The notes: generated by a model from the letters alone, not told the origin. 64,000 bases of DNA from Bacteroidota bacterium (GCA_023460855.1 JAEWOS010000003.1:1-64000), one strand, 5' to 3'. Positions 37,809 to 47,260 are shown, counted from the stretch's first letter. A program made the numbers and translations.

Positions 37809-39179
37809 TTACTTTTTATTTTCATCCTTGTTTTCTTTCTCTCTTTCTTCTTTCGTGAAACCAATTGCCCGTCGCGGCTTTTCTTTTACTGCATACGCAT
37901 TAAGTTCCTTTTTAAGTCTTTCAATTCGCGGGGCAAAAACATCATAGTCGCTTGCTGAAACTTCATAAATAAACTGCTGCACTGATTTCAGATATTCATC
38001 TGTGAGTTTTCCGGAAGCTTCGAGCAGACTGCTGTCCAGCAGAGAATTTTCGATTTTAAAATTCGGATTTTTCACCTTCAGATAATAATTCCGCAGCCGT
38101 TTTTTTACGCTTTGGGTAAAATCAATCACCATCGTATTGCTGAACAGTTTCATTTTATCGGAATATCCAATCCAGAAAGGTTTATGATCTGCACCATTGA
38201 ATCGCAGAATCTGCATAAGTACGGAATCGTCTTCCAGATCTTTTGTGAGGTAACGCAGAATCATTTGCGACCGTTCGTCGCGGTTTGGCGGAAAAACCGG
38301 TATTTTTACGTCGAACCTTCCCGGTGCAAAAACTTCGCTGTCCATACCCAGTAAATTGTCGGCTGCAACCACCATCAGCAAATCTTCGTTAACAAAACGG
38401 TGAATGCTGTGCAGTATTATTTCTTTTGTTTTCTCATTTTCGGAATACTGTGTCTGCTGACTTGAACGTTCCTGTGCAATCCGGTCAAAATCTTCCAGAA
38501 ACAATAAAACTTTATCTTCCTTCATCATTCCGGTCAGGAAATCATTGAAATCCGTCTTCTCTCCGTTGATAAAAGAAGTTCCGAGATAAGAATTTTTCAC
38601 TTCCTTGAATTCAAAACCGATAATCTCCGCGATTTTGCGCGCCCAGAAAATTTTTCCGCTGCCTTTCGGTCCGTACAGTATGATTCCGGCAGGTTTGTAA
38701 ATGCCCCAATCCTTTTCCTGTTGCTCGTCGATGAAAGGATTCAGCATTTCAGAGATATAGAAAAAAAGATCGCGGTAACCAATGAAATCGCGTTTTGCGA
38801 GCGGAGTTTTTTTTCCGAAATAATCATATACAAAATGATAATCTCCGCCGAGCTGGTTATCCACTCCAAAACTGGAAACGGTGGAACGGTAAATTCCGGA
38901 TTCCAGCAGTGCCGGTTTCTGTTTTCGGATCACCTCCTCCACTTTTGCTTCAGGCTGATTGATTTCTGCAGCGATATCGGTAACTGTCTTCTCTTTCACG
39001 AGATCCTTTTCATAATTCCTCAGAAATTTCACGTTATCCCTTGCAAATTTTTCGAAATCCTCTTTTACTTCGAGTGTTGAAGTGAGACATTCAGAAAGTT
39101 CCAGGTCAAAATCTTCAATAAACTGCTTCATGCTCTGCGTGGTAACTCCGAGCTCCTTTGCCAATTCAGTTATTTTCAT
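37809..39179 (-). CDS. AAA+ family protein with IF2-N-like head and altered Walker motifs
   Basis: 456 residues from the ATG at 39179; the frame is open upstream but that stretch overlaps polA's promoter region and the ATG begins MKITELAKELGVTTQSMKQF, which has the pattern of the small helical IF2 N-terminal domain. A second helical repeat (about 64-90; TVTDIAAEINQPEAKVEEVI) follows. The AAA+ module (about 130-370) has GPKGSGKI at 170-177, with Ile177 where Thr/Ser coordinates Mg, and FLEDFD at 227-232, where the usual DE is ED (Glu229-Asp230). The putative arginine-finger stretch APGRFD (Arg288) is kept. ATP hydrolysis may be impaired or the protein may be a non-catalytic scaffold. Role unknown; it is divergent from polA. 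Confidence 0.82.
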   Translation of the reverse strand: MKITELAKELGVTTQSMKQFIEDFDLELSECLTSTLEVKEDFEKFARDNVKFLRNYEKDLVKEKTVTDIAAEINQPEAKVEEVIRKQKPALLESGIYRSTVSSFGVDNQLGGDYHFVYDYFGKKTPLAKRDFIGYRDLFFYISEMLNPFIDEQQEKDWGIYKPAGIILYGPKGSGKIFWARKIAEIIGFEFKEVKNSYLGTSFINGEKTDFNDFLTGMMKEDKVLLFLEDFDRIAQERSSQQTQYSENEKTKEIILHSIHRFVNEDLLMVVAADNLLGMDSEVFAPGRFDVKIPVFPPNRDERSQMILRYLTKDLEDDSVLMQILRFNGADHKPFWIGYSDKMKLFSNTMVIDFTQSVKKRLRNYYLKVKNPNFKIENSLLDSSLLEASGKLTDEYLKSVQQFIYEVSASDYDVFAPRIERLKKELNAYAVKEKPRRAIGFTKEEREKENKDENKK

Positions 39180-39290
39180 AAATAATGTAATCTCAATATT
39201 AAAGATAAGTTTTTTTTGTGAGCTGCCTTTTTGCGATGGTACACCATATTTATATTTTGATGCGAAACCGTTTCTTATATGCAAATCATT

Positions 39291-39298
39291 ACCTTTGT
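39291..39298 (+). promoter_or_regulatory. predicted polA promoter box 3 nt from the start codon
   Basis: TACCTTTG (TAnnTTTG) at 39291-39298 and ATG at 39302. A transcript starting a few bases after the box would have almost no leader. Confidence 0.45.
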
Positions 39299-39301
39299 GT
39301 T

Positions 39302-42130
39302 ATGTCTGAAATTAAAGATAAACGGCTTTTTCTGATCGATGCATATGCAATGATTTTTCGCGGATATTACGCACTGATACGCAATCCAAGGCTTACTTCG
39401 CAGGGTTTTGACACTTCCGCAATTTTTGGATTTACCAATTCACTGATCGAACTGATCCGACGTGAAAAACCTACGCATCTCGCAGTAGTATTTGATGTAG
39501 GCCGGACCAACGTTCGTAACGATGATTTTGCCGATTATAAAGCAAACCGGGTGGAAACACCTGAAGCAATACTCAATGCCGTTCCGTACATTCACCGGAT
39601 TCTTGAAGCGATGGGAATCCCGAATCTCGGCGTTGAAGGCTATGAAGCGGATGATGTTATCGCCACAATTGCATGCAAAGCAGAAGAACAGAACTACAAA
39701 GTGTTTATGGTGACGCCCGATAAAGATTTCGGACAGCTCGTTACCGAAAACATCAAAATTTATAAACCCGGACTCAAAGGCGGTGATGTCGAGATTTTAG
39801 GTATTGAGGAAATCAAAGCTAAATATGATATTGAAGATCCGAAGCAGGTGATCGATTTTCTCGCAATGATGGGCGATGCCGTGGATAATATACCCGGACT
39901 TGAAGGTGTTGGTGAAAAAACGGCAATGAAATTCCTGAAAGAATACGGAAGCATCGAAAATCTGCTCGCCAATACAGACCAGCTGAAAGGAAAACTGAAG
40001 GAAAAAGTTGAGGCAACTGCAGAACGCGGAATTCTTTCAAAGAAACTGGCCACAATTATCTGTGATGTACCGATTGCTTTTGATGAAGACCAGTACGATC
40101 TCGAAGATCCGGATTACGAAAAAATCCGCACCGTTTTCGATGAACTGGAATTCCGCAGGCTGTATGAAAATTTATACCGCGCCTTTAACGAAGGAAAAGA
40201 AAATGGCGTGGCAGCGCTTCCTGCTGCAGATTCCAAAAATCAGCACAGCTCTGCGCAACAGGCAGTTCAGCTCGATCTATTTGCCAATTTTGAGCAGCTT
40301 GAACAGGCAACTTCTACAAAATCCACCGTTCAGGATAACGATCATCTGTACCAGTTTGTCGATACAGAAAAAGCCCAGCAAATTTTGGTTGGAAATCTGC
40401 TCAAACAGCAGGCTGTAGCGTTCGACACGGAAACAACTTCTCTGAATGAAATGGAAGCGGAACTTGTCGGAATGAGTTTTAGTTACCGGAAAGGTCTCGC
40501 GTATTATGTCCCGCTTTCCGAAAACCGGGAAGAAGCTTTGGCAACACTGGAGATTTTCAAACCGTTTTTCGCGCAGGAAACCGTGATGAAAATCGCACAC
40601 AACCTGAAATTCGATTATAAAATCCTTACTCTTTACGGAATCGAGTTTAAAGGAATACTGTTCGACACGATGATTGCGCATTACCTGTTGAATCCTGACG
40701 GAAGACACGGAATGGACTATCTTTCCGAAATGTACCTGAATTACAAACCTGTTTCCATTGAAACTTTAATTGGAAAAAAAGGAAAAAATCAGGGAAGTTT
40801 CAGAGATGTTGCCATTGCTGAAGCCACACAATACGCTGCCGAAGATGCTGATGTTACTTTTCAGCTGTACCAGCTTTTTGCGCCGCAGATGAAGAAAGAA
40901 AACCTGGAAGATCTTTTCTATAAAATCGAAATGCCTTTGATGGAAGTTCTCGCGAAAATGGAACTTGAGGGAATTTCACTTGATGAAGGCTGGCTGTCCA
41001 GAGAAAGCAAAGATCTGGAAAACGACCTGAAAAATCTGGAAACCAGGATTTTCGAACTTGCTGAAGCAGAATTTAATATGAATTCGCCAAGGCAACTTGG
41101 AGAAATATTGTTCGAGAAAATGCAGCTGGATCCCAAAGCCAAGAAAACAAAAACAGGGCAGTTCCAGACTTCGGAAGACGTACTGCAGAAACTGGCATCG
41201 AAACACGAAATTATTCCGTTAATTTTAGAATACCGCACGTATCAGAAACTCAAATCAACTTACGTCGATGCACTTCCTGCGCAGATTGACAAGGACGACA
41301 ACCGCGTACATACCAATTTTTCGCAGACAACAGCAGCAACCGGAAGACTTGCGTCAGTGAATCCCAATCTGCAGAATATTCCGATCCGTACTTTGCGCGG
41401 ACAACAGATTCGCGGAGCATTTAAATCGGATGAGGGAAAGAAGATCATTTCCGCCGACTACTCCCAGATCGAACTCCGGCTGATTGCCGAAATTTCAGAC
41501 GAAACCAACATGATTCAGGCTTTTCAGAACGGCGAAGACATCCACTCCTCTACTGCTTCCAAACTCTTCGGAATTCCTCTGGAAGAAGTTACGAAAACAC
41601 AGCGTTCACAGGCAAAGACGGTGAATTTTGGAATCGTTTATGGTCAGGGCGCATTCGGACTTGCAGAACAGACTGGACTTTCGCGTACGGAAGCAAAACA
41701 GATGATTGAGGAATATTACAAAACCTATCCGAAGTTGAAAGACTGGATGCAGAATCAGGTGAAAAAAGCCCGGGAAATCGGTTATGTGGAAACGCTGCTG
41801 CACAGAAAACGCCATTTGAAAGACATCAATTCCAATAATTTTGTAGTGCGTGGTGTAGCGGAAAGAGTTGCCGTGAATGCACCGATTCAGGGAAGTGCTG
41901 CGGATATCATTAAAATTGCGATGATCAATATCGACCGTAAACTGACGGAAATGAAGTTGGAAACAAAAATGCTGCTGCAGGTTCATGATGAACTCGTATT
42001 TGAAGCTCCGGCAGATGAAATAGAAGCCGCTTCCAAAATGATTAAGGAGGAAATGGAAAATGCCGTGGAAACTCAGGTTCCGCTACTGGTGGAAGTTGGC
42101 GTTGGCGATAACTGGCTGGAAGCACATTAA
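39302..42130 (+). CDS. polA: DNA polymerase I
   Basis: About 942 residues from the ATG at 39302; 28 upstream in-frame codons start at 39218 but the family begins at MSEIKDKRLFLIDAYAMIFRG. Domains: 5'-3' exonuclease (1 to ~290; VEGYEADDVIATIA, GVGEKTAMKFL), 3'-5' proofreading exonuclease with an intact DxE (VAFDTETTSL), and a polymerase domain with motif A DYSQIELR, motif B RSQAKTVNFGIVYG and motif C QVHDELVFE. All three activities look functional. It removes RNA primers and fills gaps. The transglutaminase-like gene follows after 10 nt. Confidence 0.97.
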   Translation: MSEIKDKRLFLIDAYAMIFRGYYALIRNPRLTSQGFDTSAIFGFTNSLIELIRREKPTHLAVVFDVGRTNVRNDDFADYKANRVETPEAILNAVPYIHRILEAMGIPNLGVEGYEADDVIATIACKAEEQNYKVFMVTPDKDFGQLVTENIKIYKPGLKGGDVEILGIEEIKAKYDIEDPKQVIDFLAMMGDAVDNIPGLEGVGEKTAMKFLKEYGSIENLLANTDQLKGKLKEKVEATAERGILSKKLATIICDVPIAFDEDQYDLEDPDYEKIRTVFDELEFRRLYENLYRAFNEGKENGVAALPAADSKNQHSSAQQAVQLDLFANFEQLEQATSTKSTVQDNDHLYQFVDTEKAQQILVGNLLKQQAVAFDTETTSLNEMEAELVGMSFSYRKGLAYYVPLSENREEALATLEIFKPFFAQETVMKIAHNLKFDYKILTLYGIEFKGILFDTMIAHYLLNPDGRHGMDYLSEMYLNYKPVSIETLIGKKGKNQGSFRDVAIAEATQYAAEDADVTFQLYQLFAPQMKKENLEDLFYKIEMPLMEVLAKMELEGISLDEGWLSRESKDLENDLKNLETRIFELAEAEFNMNSPRQLGEILFEKMQLDPKAKKTKTGQFQTSEDVLQKLASKHEIIPLILEYRTYQKLKSTYVDALPAQIDKDDNRVHTNFSQTTAATGRLASVNPNLQNIPIRTLRGQQIRGAFKSDEGKKIISADYSQIELRLIAEISDETNMIQAFQNGEDIHSSTASKLFGIPLEEVTKTQRSQAKTVNFGIVYGQGAFGLAEQTGLSRTEAKQMIEEYYKTYPKLKDWMQNQVKKAREIGYVETLLHRKRHLKDINSNNFVVRGVAERVAVNAPIQGSAADIIKIAMINIDRKLTEMKLETKMLLQVHDELVFEAPADEIEAASKMIKEEMENAVETQVPLLVEVGVGDNWLEAH

Positions 42131-42140
42131 AAAAAATGGC

Positions 42141-43187
42141 ATGAGTGAGAAGATCGTGGTCCGGTGTCCTGAATGCGACAGCCAAATCAGAATTCCAAAA
42201 GGAAAACACGTTGAGTTTACCTGTAATAACTGCCATAAAGAATTGCGATTCGATGACCGGTCTATCTACACGAAAATTGATGAAAGCGAAGAAAAAAAAG
42301 CCATTTCGTGGGCTGTGATCTATCTTCTGGCTTTACTCATTGCCTTTCCGCTTGTTATTATACTCAATCAGTATATTCCTGTTGATGAGGACTTTACCAG
42401 CATCTGGAAAATTGCGTCGCTTATTGCAATCACATCTGTTCTGGGCATTATTTTCAGGAGATTTCAAAACTTCATACTAATCAGTCTCGGATGCCTTTTA
42501 TTATTTTTAGGAATTGGAACATTATCTGATAAATATGGCTTTTCCGATCTGCTTTTCGATTATAAATCGGTAACCAATTCCCTGAGCAGAAGTCCGGAAC
42601 TCGCAGAAATTTCAGTTTCACGCTTAAGACCGTTTCAGCGCAGTGAGGAAATCCTTCAGGCAATCGATTACAATGATCCTATAGTGAGAAATTTCGCTCA
42701 TAATGCAATTGAAAACAGCAATTTTGACGCCGGTAAATATTTCAAGTACAGAACCATAATCCAGAGTTTTGCGATCTTTAAAGAAGTAAAACAAAGGTGG
42801 TATTACGTAAGCGATCCGGTAGGTGAAGAATATTTTGCGACAGCCAGTGAAACAATTAATAATGCAGCAAACGGAAAATCGCTCATGGGCGATTGTGACG
42901 ACTACTCTATTTTACTGGCTGCATGTATTAAAGCAATTGGAGGAAAAGTGCGGCTGGTAAGAACAACCGGACATATTTATCCGGAAATTCTGATCGATTC
43001 AAGACAGGATTTGGAAGACATCGATTACATTATCAGTAATGATTTATTTCCTAATGCTGTAGACAGAAAAAACCTCTATTTTCATGTAGACGGCGAAGAC
43101 AGAATCTGGCTGAATCTGGATTATACAGCACATTATCCCGGTGGCAGATTTTTGAATCCGAATGTAACAGGTACGCTGGATTTATAG
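42141..43187 (+). CDS. zinc-ribbon / transmembrane / transglutaminase-like protein
   Basis: 348 residues from ATG 42141, 10 nt after the polA stop (the upstream open frame overlaps polA). The N-terminus is a zinc ribbon (C9, C12, C28, C31), followed by three hydrophobic spans (about 54-80, 90-115 and 113-135, the last two partly merging). The C-terminal part is transglutaminase-like: Cys252 in GDCDDYS, His278 in TGHIYP and an Asp in the following LNLDYTAHYPGG give a possible catalytic triad. The domain should face outside or the periplasm if the spans orient as usual. Such proteins in Bacteroidetes are of unknown role. It is probably cotranscribed with polA. Confidence 0.8.
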   Translation: MSEKIVVRCPECDSQIRIPKGKHVEFTCNNCHKELRFDDRSIYTKIDESEEKKAISWAVIYLLALLIAFPLVIILNQYIPVDEDFTSIWKIASLIAITSVLGIIFRRFQNFILISLGCLLLFLGIGTLSDKYGFSDLLFDYKSVTNSLSRSPELAEISVSRLRPFQRSEEILQAIDYNDPIVRNFAHNAIENSNFDAGKYFKYRTIIQSFAIFKEVKQRWYYVSDPVGEEYFATASETINNAANGKSLMGDCDDYSILLAACIKAIGGKVRLVRTTGHIYPEILIDSRQDLEDIDYIISNDLFPNAVDRKNLYFHVDGEDRIWLNLDYTAHYPGGRFLNPNVTGTLDL

Positions 43188-43499
43188 ATTTAGATTTCCC
43201 GTTTGCAAAATTAAACAGTAAACCCAAACACCGTAGCGAAGAAGGTGGATTGATGAACTGCAAGCTATTCACATTCGTCAACAGCCTGAGAATGCATAAA
43301 ATAAGATATTTATATATCGGTTAAATTCCACTTTAATTAATTACCATAAAATATTGATTTAAAAGATAATAATATATTATATAGATACCAATACTTTAAT
43401 TGAACGTAATTAGAGAATAATGGCCGAAATTTTGCTCTTAATAATTATCCCTTTTGTAAGGAACCTAATATTAACATTCAACAAAAAATTAAACAATAC
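43188..43499. other. intergenic region, AT-rich, no gene found
   Basis: 312 bases with high AT content and no good terminator or RNA gene that I can see. A possible promoter-like AAATTTTGC lies near 43428-43436. A 27-codon ORF starting ATG at 43420 encodes a hydrophobic peptide and ends in TGA that overlaps the TTG start of the next gene. Confidence 0.5.
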
Positions 43500-46361
43500 T
43501 TGAAAAGACATACCGTTCAGCAAATTACAGACAGTAATGGCTATACCTACGAAACTATAACAGACGACGACAATAACGTCCGAATTTATACTTTAAACAA
43601 CGGACTGAAAGTCTATCTCGCGCAAAATTTTGACGCGCCGAAAATCCAGACCTATATTCCGGTACGAACCGGCAGCAACAATGATCCGTCGGATAATACC
43701 GGCCTTGCTCATTATCTCGAGCATATGATGTTCAAAGGAACTTCCAGAATCGGAACCAGTAACTGGCCGATAGAAAAAAAACTGCTTGATGGGATTGCTG
43801 AACTGTTTGAAATTCACAAAGCAGAACAAAATCCGGAAAAGAAAAAGGAAATCTATAAAAAGATTGATGTACTTTCTCAGGACGCAAGTAAGTTTGCTAT
43901 TGCCAACGAATACGATAAATGCATTTCGGCACTCGGCGCAACCGGCACCAACGCACATACCTGGTTTGACGAAACAGTTTATAAAAACAATATCCCAAAC
44001 AATGAACTTGAAAAATGGCTGAAAATTGAGCAGGAACGCTTCTCCGAAATGGTGCTCAGGCTTTTTCATACAGAACTGGAAAGCGTTTACGAGGAATTCA
44101 ACAGAGCGCAGGATAACGATGCACGACTTGTGAATTATGCGCTGATGGAACTTCTTTTTCCGGCACATCCAAACGGTCAGCAGACAACACTCGGCAAAGC
44201 AGAACATCTGAAAAACCCTTCAATGAAGGCTATTTACAGATATTTTGAAGAATTTTACGTCCCGAATAATTACGCAATGGTTCTCGTTGGCGACCTTCAG
44301 TTTGACGAAACCATCAAGCTCGTCGATGAATATTTTGGGAAATTTGAATACCGTGAATTGCCGCCCAGACCAAAAATTGAAGAGAAACCACTCGAAAAAA
44401 TAAGCAGCAGAACGGTTAAAAGTCCGACCGCGCCAAGAGTTCAGATTGCCTGGAGAACAGACAGCTACGGAAGTGATGAGTGGCTTCTGGCGGACCTTAC
44501 AGCAAGTATTCTGAGCAACAAAGGTGAAGCCGGACTACTCGATCTGAATATTAACAACAGTCAGAAAGCGCTATACGCAGGCGCATATTCCATGGGACTC
44601 AATCAGTACGGATATATTTCGGCGCTGATTGTTCCGAAAGAAGAACAGACTCTGGAACAGGGCGTGCAGATGCTGCTCGAAGAAATTGAAAAAATTAAGA
44701 AAGGTGATTTTCCCGACTGGATGCTGCCCGCAATCATCAATGATATGAAACTGCAGCGTATGAAAGGTCTGGAAACCGCCGACGGACTGGCAACAAATCT
44801 CTATCAGACCTTCATCAGGAAGCAAAGCTGGAAAGATGAACTCGAAGAAATGGACCGTTTTCAAAATGTGACCAAAGAAGACATCGTGAAATTCGCCAAT
44901 GATTTTTTCAAAGAAAATTACGTGGTAGTCTATAAAGAAAAAGGTGTGAATGAAAACCTGATTCGCGTGGAAAATCCCGGAATTACACCGGTACAACTCA
45001 ACCGTGAAGAGAAGTCAGATTTTCTGAAGGAAATTCTTGCAACGGAATCCGAACCGATCGAACCACAGTTTATCGATTTCGAAAAAGAGATCAAAACCGA
45101 AGATTTAAAAGGCAAAAAAGTGAGTTTCGTGCAAAACAGATACAACGAAATTGCCCAGGTTCACTATATTTTTCCTTTCGGTAGTGATCACGATAAAGAA
45201 CTCGGTCTTGCAACACAGGTTTTACAATATCTGGGAACAAACCGCTACTCCGCCGAAGAACTCAAGCAGGAATTTTATAAATCCGGGGTTTCCCACGATT
45301 TTAAGACCTCTGCAGATCAGCTGATTATTTCCATAACAGCCCTCGAAGAAAATCTGAAAAACGGTCTGGAACTGTTGCATCACTGGATCGAAAACGCCGT
45401 CGCCGATCAGGAAGTTTACCAAAAATACGTACAGACCATCCTTGAAAACCGCGATGTAGCCAAAAAAGACAAAGGTCGCATCATGAAAGCTTTGCAGAAT
45501 TACGCGAAATACGGTCCGGATTCCAGGGCAAGAGACGTTATTCCGAAGGAAAGACTCCTGGAAATTCAATGTGAAGACCTCACCGGAAAGATGAAGAATA
45601 TATTCAGCTATCCGTATGAAATCTTCTATTACGGAAGTGACTTGAATAATTTCAGGGGAATCGCTGACAGTTTCATTCACGAACAGAAATTTGAAATCCC
45701 GCAAAAGAAATCATATCCCGAACCGGAAACCGGCGGGAAAGTGTATTTCGTGGATTACGATATGGTGCAGATGGAAATGTCGAAAATTGGACGGGGAAAT
45801 GAAGTGGATACGCGTGATTTCGGTAAAATAAATGTCTTCAACGAGTATTTCGGAAGCGGACTATCTTCCATCGTTTTTCAGGAAATCCGCGAAAGCAAAA
45901 GTCTCGCCTATTCTGCATACGCTGCATATCAGGCTAATCCGGAACTGCAACATCCGGATTACATAACCACCTACATTGGAACACAGCCCGATAAACTCGG
46001 CATCGCCGTAGAAACGATGAATGAACTCATGAGCGAGCTACCGCAATACGAGATACAGTTTAAAAGTTCACGAGACGCCGCCCTGAAACAGCTTGCAGCC
46101 GGAAGAATTACCCGAACCAATATATTTTTCAATCAGCTCCGGCTAAAGAAACTCGGAATAGATTTCGATTTGCGGAAAAATATGTACAAAGAAGTGAAAG
46201 CGCTGGAGCTTCCGGAACTGACCGCCTTCTACAACCAAAAAATAAAACCCGTCGATTATAATGTGGCACTGCTTGGCAAGCGTGAGAATGTGGATAGGAA
46301 AGCCGTAGGCAAGATGGGGAAATTTGAGGAATTGAGTCTAGAGGAGGTTTTCGGATATTAG
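43500..46361 (+). CDS. M16 (insulinase-family) metallopeptidase, full-length double domain
   Basis: 953 residues. The zinc-binding motif HYLEHMMFKG (His71, Glu74, His75) and the distal Glu in ELESVYEEFNRAQ show an active N-terminal M16 domain; three more M16-like domains fill the rest, the usual pitrilysin/insulinase size. These enzymes degrade peptides of roughly 3-5 kDa. The start is TTG at 43500, since there is no ATG before residue 75. No signal peptide precedes the mature sequence, unlike the smaller M16 proteins downstream, so it is either cytosolic or misses an N-terminus. It ends 14 nt before the REP-like palindrome. Confidence 0.88.
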   Translation: MKRHTVQQITDSNGYTYETITDDDNNVRIYTLNNGLKVYLAQNFDAPKIQTYIPVRTGSNNDPSDNTGLAHYLEHMMFKGTSRIGTSNWPIEKKLLDGIAELFEIHKAEQNPEKKKEIYKKIDVLSQDASKFAIANEYDKCISALGATGTNAHTWFDETVYKNNIPNNELEKWLKIEQERFSEMVLRLFHTELESVYEEFNRAQDNDARLVNYALMELLFPAHPNGQQTTLGKAEHLKNPSMKAIYRYFEEFYVPNNYAMVLVGDLQFDETIKLVDEYFGKFEYRELPPRPKIEEKPLEKISSRTVKSPTAPRVQIAWRTDSYGSDEWLLADLTASILSNKGEAGLLDLNINNSQKALYAGAYSMGLNQYGYISALIVPKEEQTLEQGVQMLLEEIEKIKKGDFPDWMLPAIINDMKLQRMKGLETADGLATNLYQTFIRKQSWKDELEEMDRFQNVTKEDIVKFANDFFKENYVVVYKEKGVNENLIRVENPGITPVQLNREEKSDFLKEILATESEPIEPQFIDFEKEIKTEDLKGKKVSFVQNRYNEIAQVHYIFPFGSDHDKELGLATQVLQYLGTNRYSAEELKQEFYKSGVSHDFKTSADQLIISITALEENLKNGLELLHHWIENAVADQEVYQKYVQTILENRDVAKKDKGRIMKALQNYAKYGPDSRARDVIPKERLLEIQCEDLTGKMKNIFSYPYEIFYYGSDLNNFRGIADSFIHEQKFEIPQKKSYPEPETGGKVYFVDYDMVQMEMSKIGRGNEVDTRDFGKINVFNEYFGSGLSSIVFQEIRESKSLAYSAYAAYQANPELQHPDYITTYIGTQPDKLGIAVETMNELMSELPQYEIQFKSSRDAALKQLAAGRITRTNIFFNQLRLKKLGIDFDLRKNMYKEVKALELPELTAFYNQKIKPVDYNVALLGKRENVDRKAVGKMGKFEELSLEEVFGY

Positions 46362-46374
46362 GAGATGGGTGTAG

Positions 46375-46396
46375 GAGCGCGCCTGGAGGCGCGTTC
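46375..46396. repeat. REP-like palindrome near the RAYT gene
   Basis: GAGCGCGCC (46375-46383), TGGA loop, GGCGCGTTC (46388-46396): a 9-bp stem with one G-T wobble, GC-rich against an AT-rich background. Such palindromes are the targets of REP-associated tyrosine transposases, one of which begins its coding end 53 nt away. Confidence 0.65.
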
Positions 46397-46414
46397 AAAA
46401 ACAGGCAGAAAACA

Positions 46415-46436
46415 GAACATACTAAAAGGTATGTTC
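46415..46436. repeat. second palindrome, possible RAYT terminator
   Basis: GAACATAC (46415-46422) and GTATGTTC (46429-46436) form a perfect 8-bp stem over a 6-nt loop. It could terminate the RAYT transcript, though no T-run follows on the minus strand, or be part of the mobile-element unit. Confidence 0.5.
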
Positions 46437-46448
46437 CTGAATTTTAAA

Positions 46449-46973
46449 TCACCTTTTGAAGTTGGTATTCAGTTCATTCTCCGGATCTTCCGCCCAGGTC
46501 GCGACATTGTTCTGAATATAATTCTGTATTGCAAAATATTCATTTCTGTCGCGAACAATCCGGTCGTGAAATCGAGCCTGCCATTCAAAAAAAACGTAGT
46601 CATTTTCATTGCACCAGCGTTTCACTTTTCCTTTAAAATGATTGGTAAAGGAAGATATAGATTTCGGAATTAATGGATGAATTCCTCTGTCACATTCTAC
46701 ATTCTCATGTTCGGGATTGTTGATGATAGCAAGAAAATGAATATGATTGGGCATCACTATGAAGCTGCTTATTTTCAAATGACTTATTTTGCTGCCGGCA
46801 GATTCCAATAGTTCTGTAGCATAAAGTCCGATATCGGTGTAAAACATCTCCTCTCCACTGATTTCACCGAAGTAATGAGCGCGCTCTTTAGTGCAGATCG
46901 TGATGAAATAGGCGTTGTTTGAGGAGTAGTCGAACTCCGGCAAACGGTACTGTTTATGTAATTTGTACGGCAT
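46449..46973 (-). CDS. REP-associated tyrosine transposase (RAYT, Y1_Tnp)
   Basis: 174 residues from the ATG at 46973; a further 12 upstream codons in frame are not needed. The HUH motif MPNHIHFL (about 86-93) coordinates the metal for ssDNA cleavage, and the C-terminal FAIQNYIQNNVATWAED carries the catalytic tyrosine in the YxxN context. RAYTs of the IS200/IS605 superfamily cut and join REP palindromes; most are domesticated and act at REP sequences. The GC-rich palindrome lies just past its stop codon. The gene seems intact. Confidence 0.9.
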   Translation of the reverse strand: MPYKLHKQYRLPEFDYSSNNAYFITICTKERAHYFGEISGEEMFYTDIGLYATELLESAGSKISHLKISSFIVMPNHIHFLAIINNPEHENVECDRGIHPLIPKSISSFTNHFKGKVKRWCNENDYVFFEWQARFHDRIVRDRNEYFAIQNYIQNNVATWAEDPENELNTNFKR

Positions 46974-47222
46974 ATTTACAAAGAGAACTACCAAATTAAG
47001 AATTTTCATTTTGAATTACATCTTAAGAACGCATCACTATTCCACAACTGAAGGCTGAAAGTTTTTCCGAAGGGTTTCAGCAAATTAACAGCAACTTTAA
47101 TTGGTGAATATTATTCGCATTACCGACGATAAAACTGCTCAAAACTGAATTATTTCTTAAAAAGAAGATGTTTTAATGTAAAAAAGGGTGATTTTCCTGA
47201 AAAAATTTATGATAGTGTTTAC

Positions 47223-47230
47223 TAAATTTG
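47223..47230 (+). promoter_or_regulatory. predicted promoter for the small secreted protein and peptidase block
   Basis: TAAATTTG matches TAnnTTTG, 30 nt before the ATG at 47261. Confidence 0.5.
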
Positions 47231-47260
47231 CTATGCAAACAATAACTAAAAACACTAACC

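Noticed and set aside
37809..39179. FtsH-like membrane protease
   Set aside because: The AAA+ part is similar to the FtsH/CDC48 class but there is no membrane span, no HExxH zinc motif and the Walker motifs are altered.
43593..44207. 204-codon open frame on the minus strand
   Set aside because: Antisense to the M16 peptidase zinc-motif region; Cys- and Phe-rich translation typical of a shadow frame.
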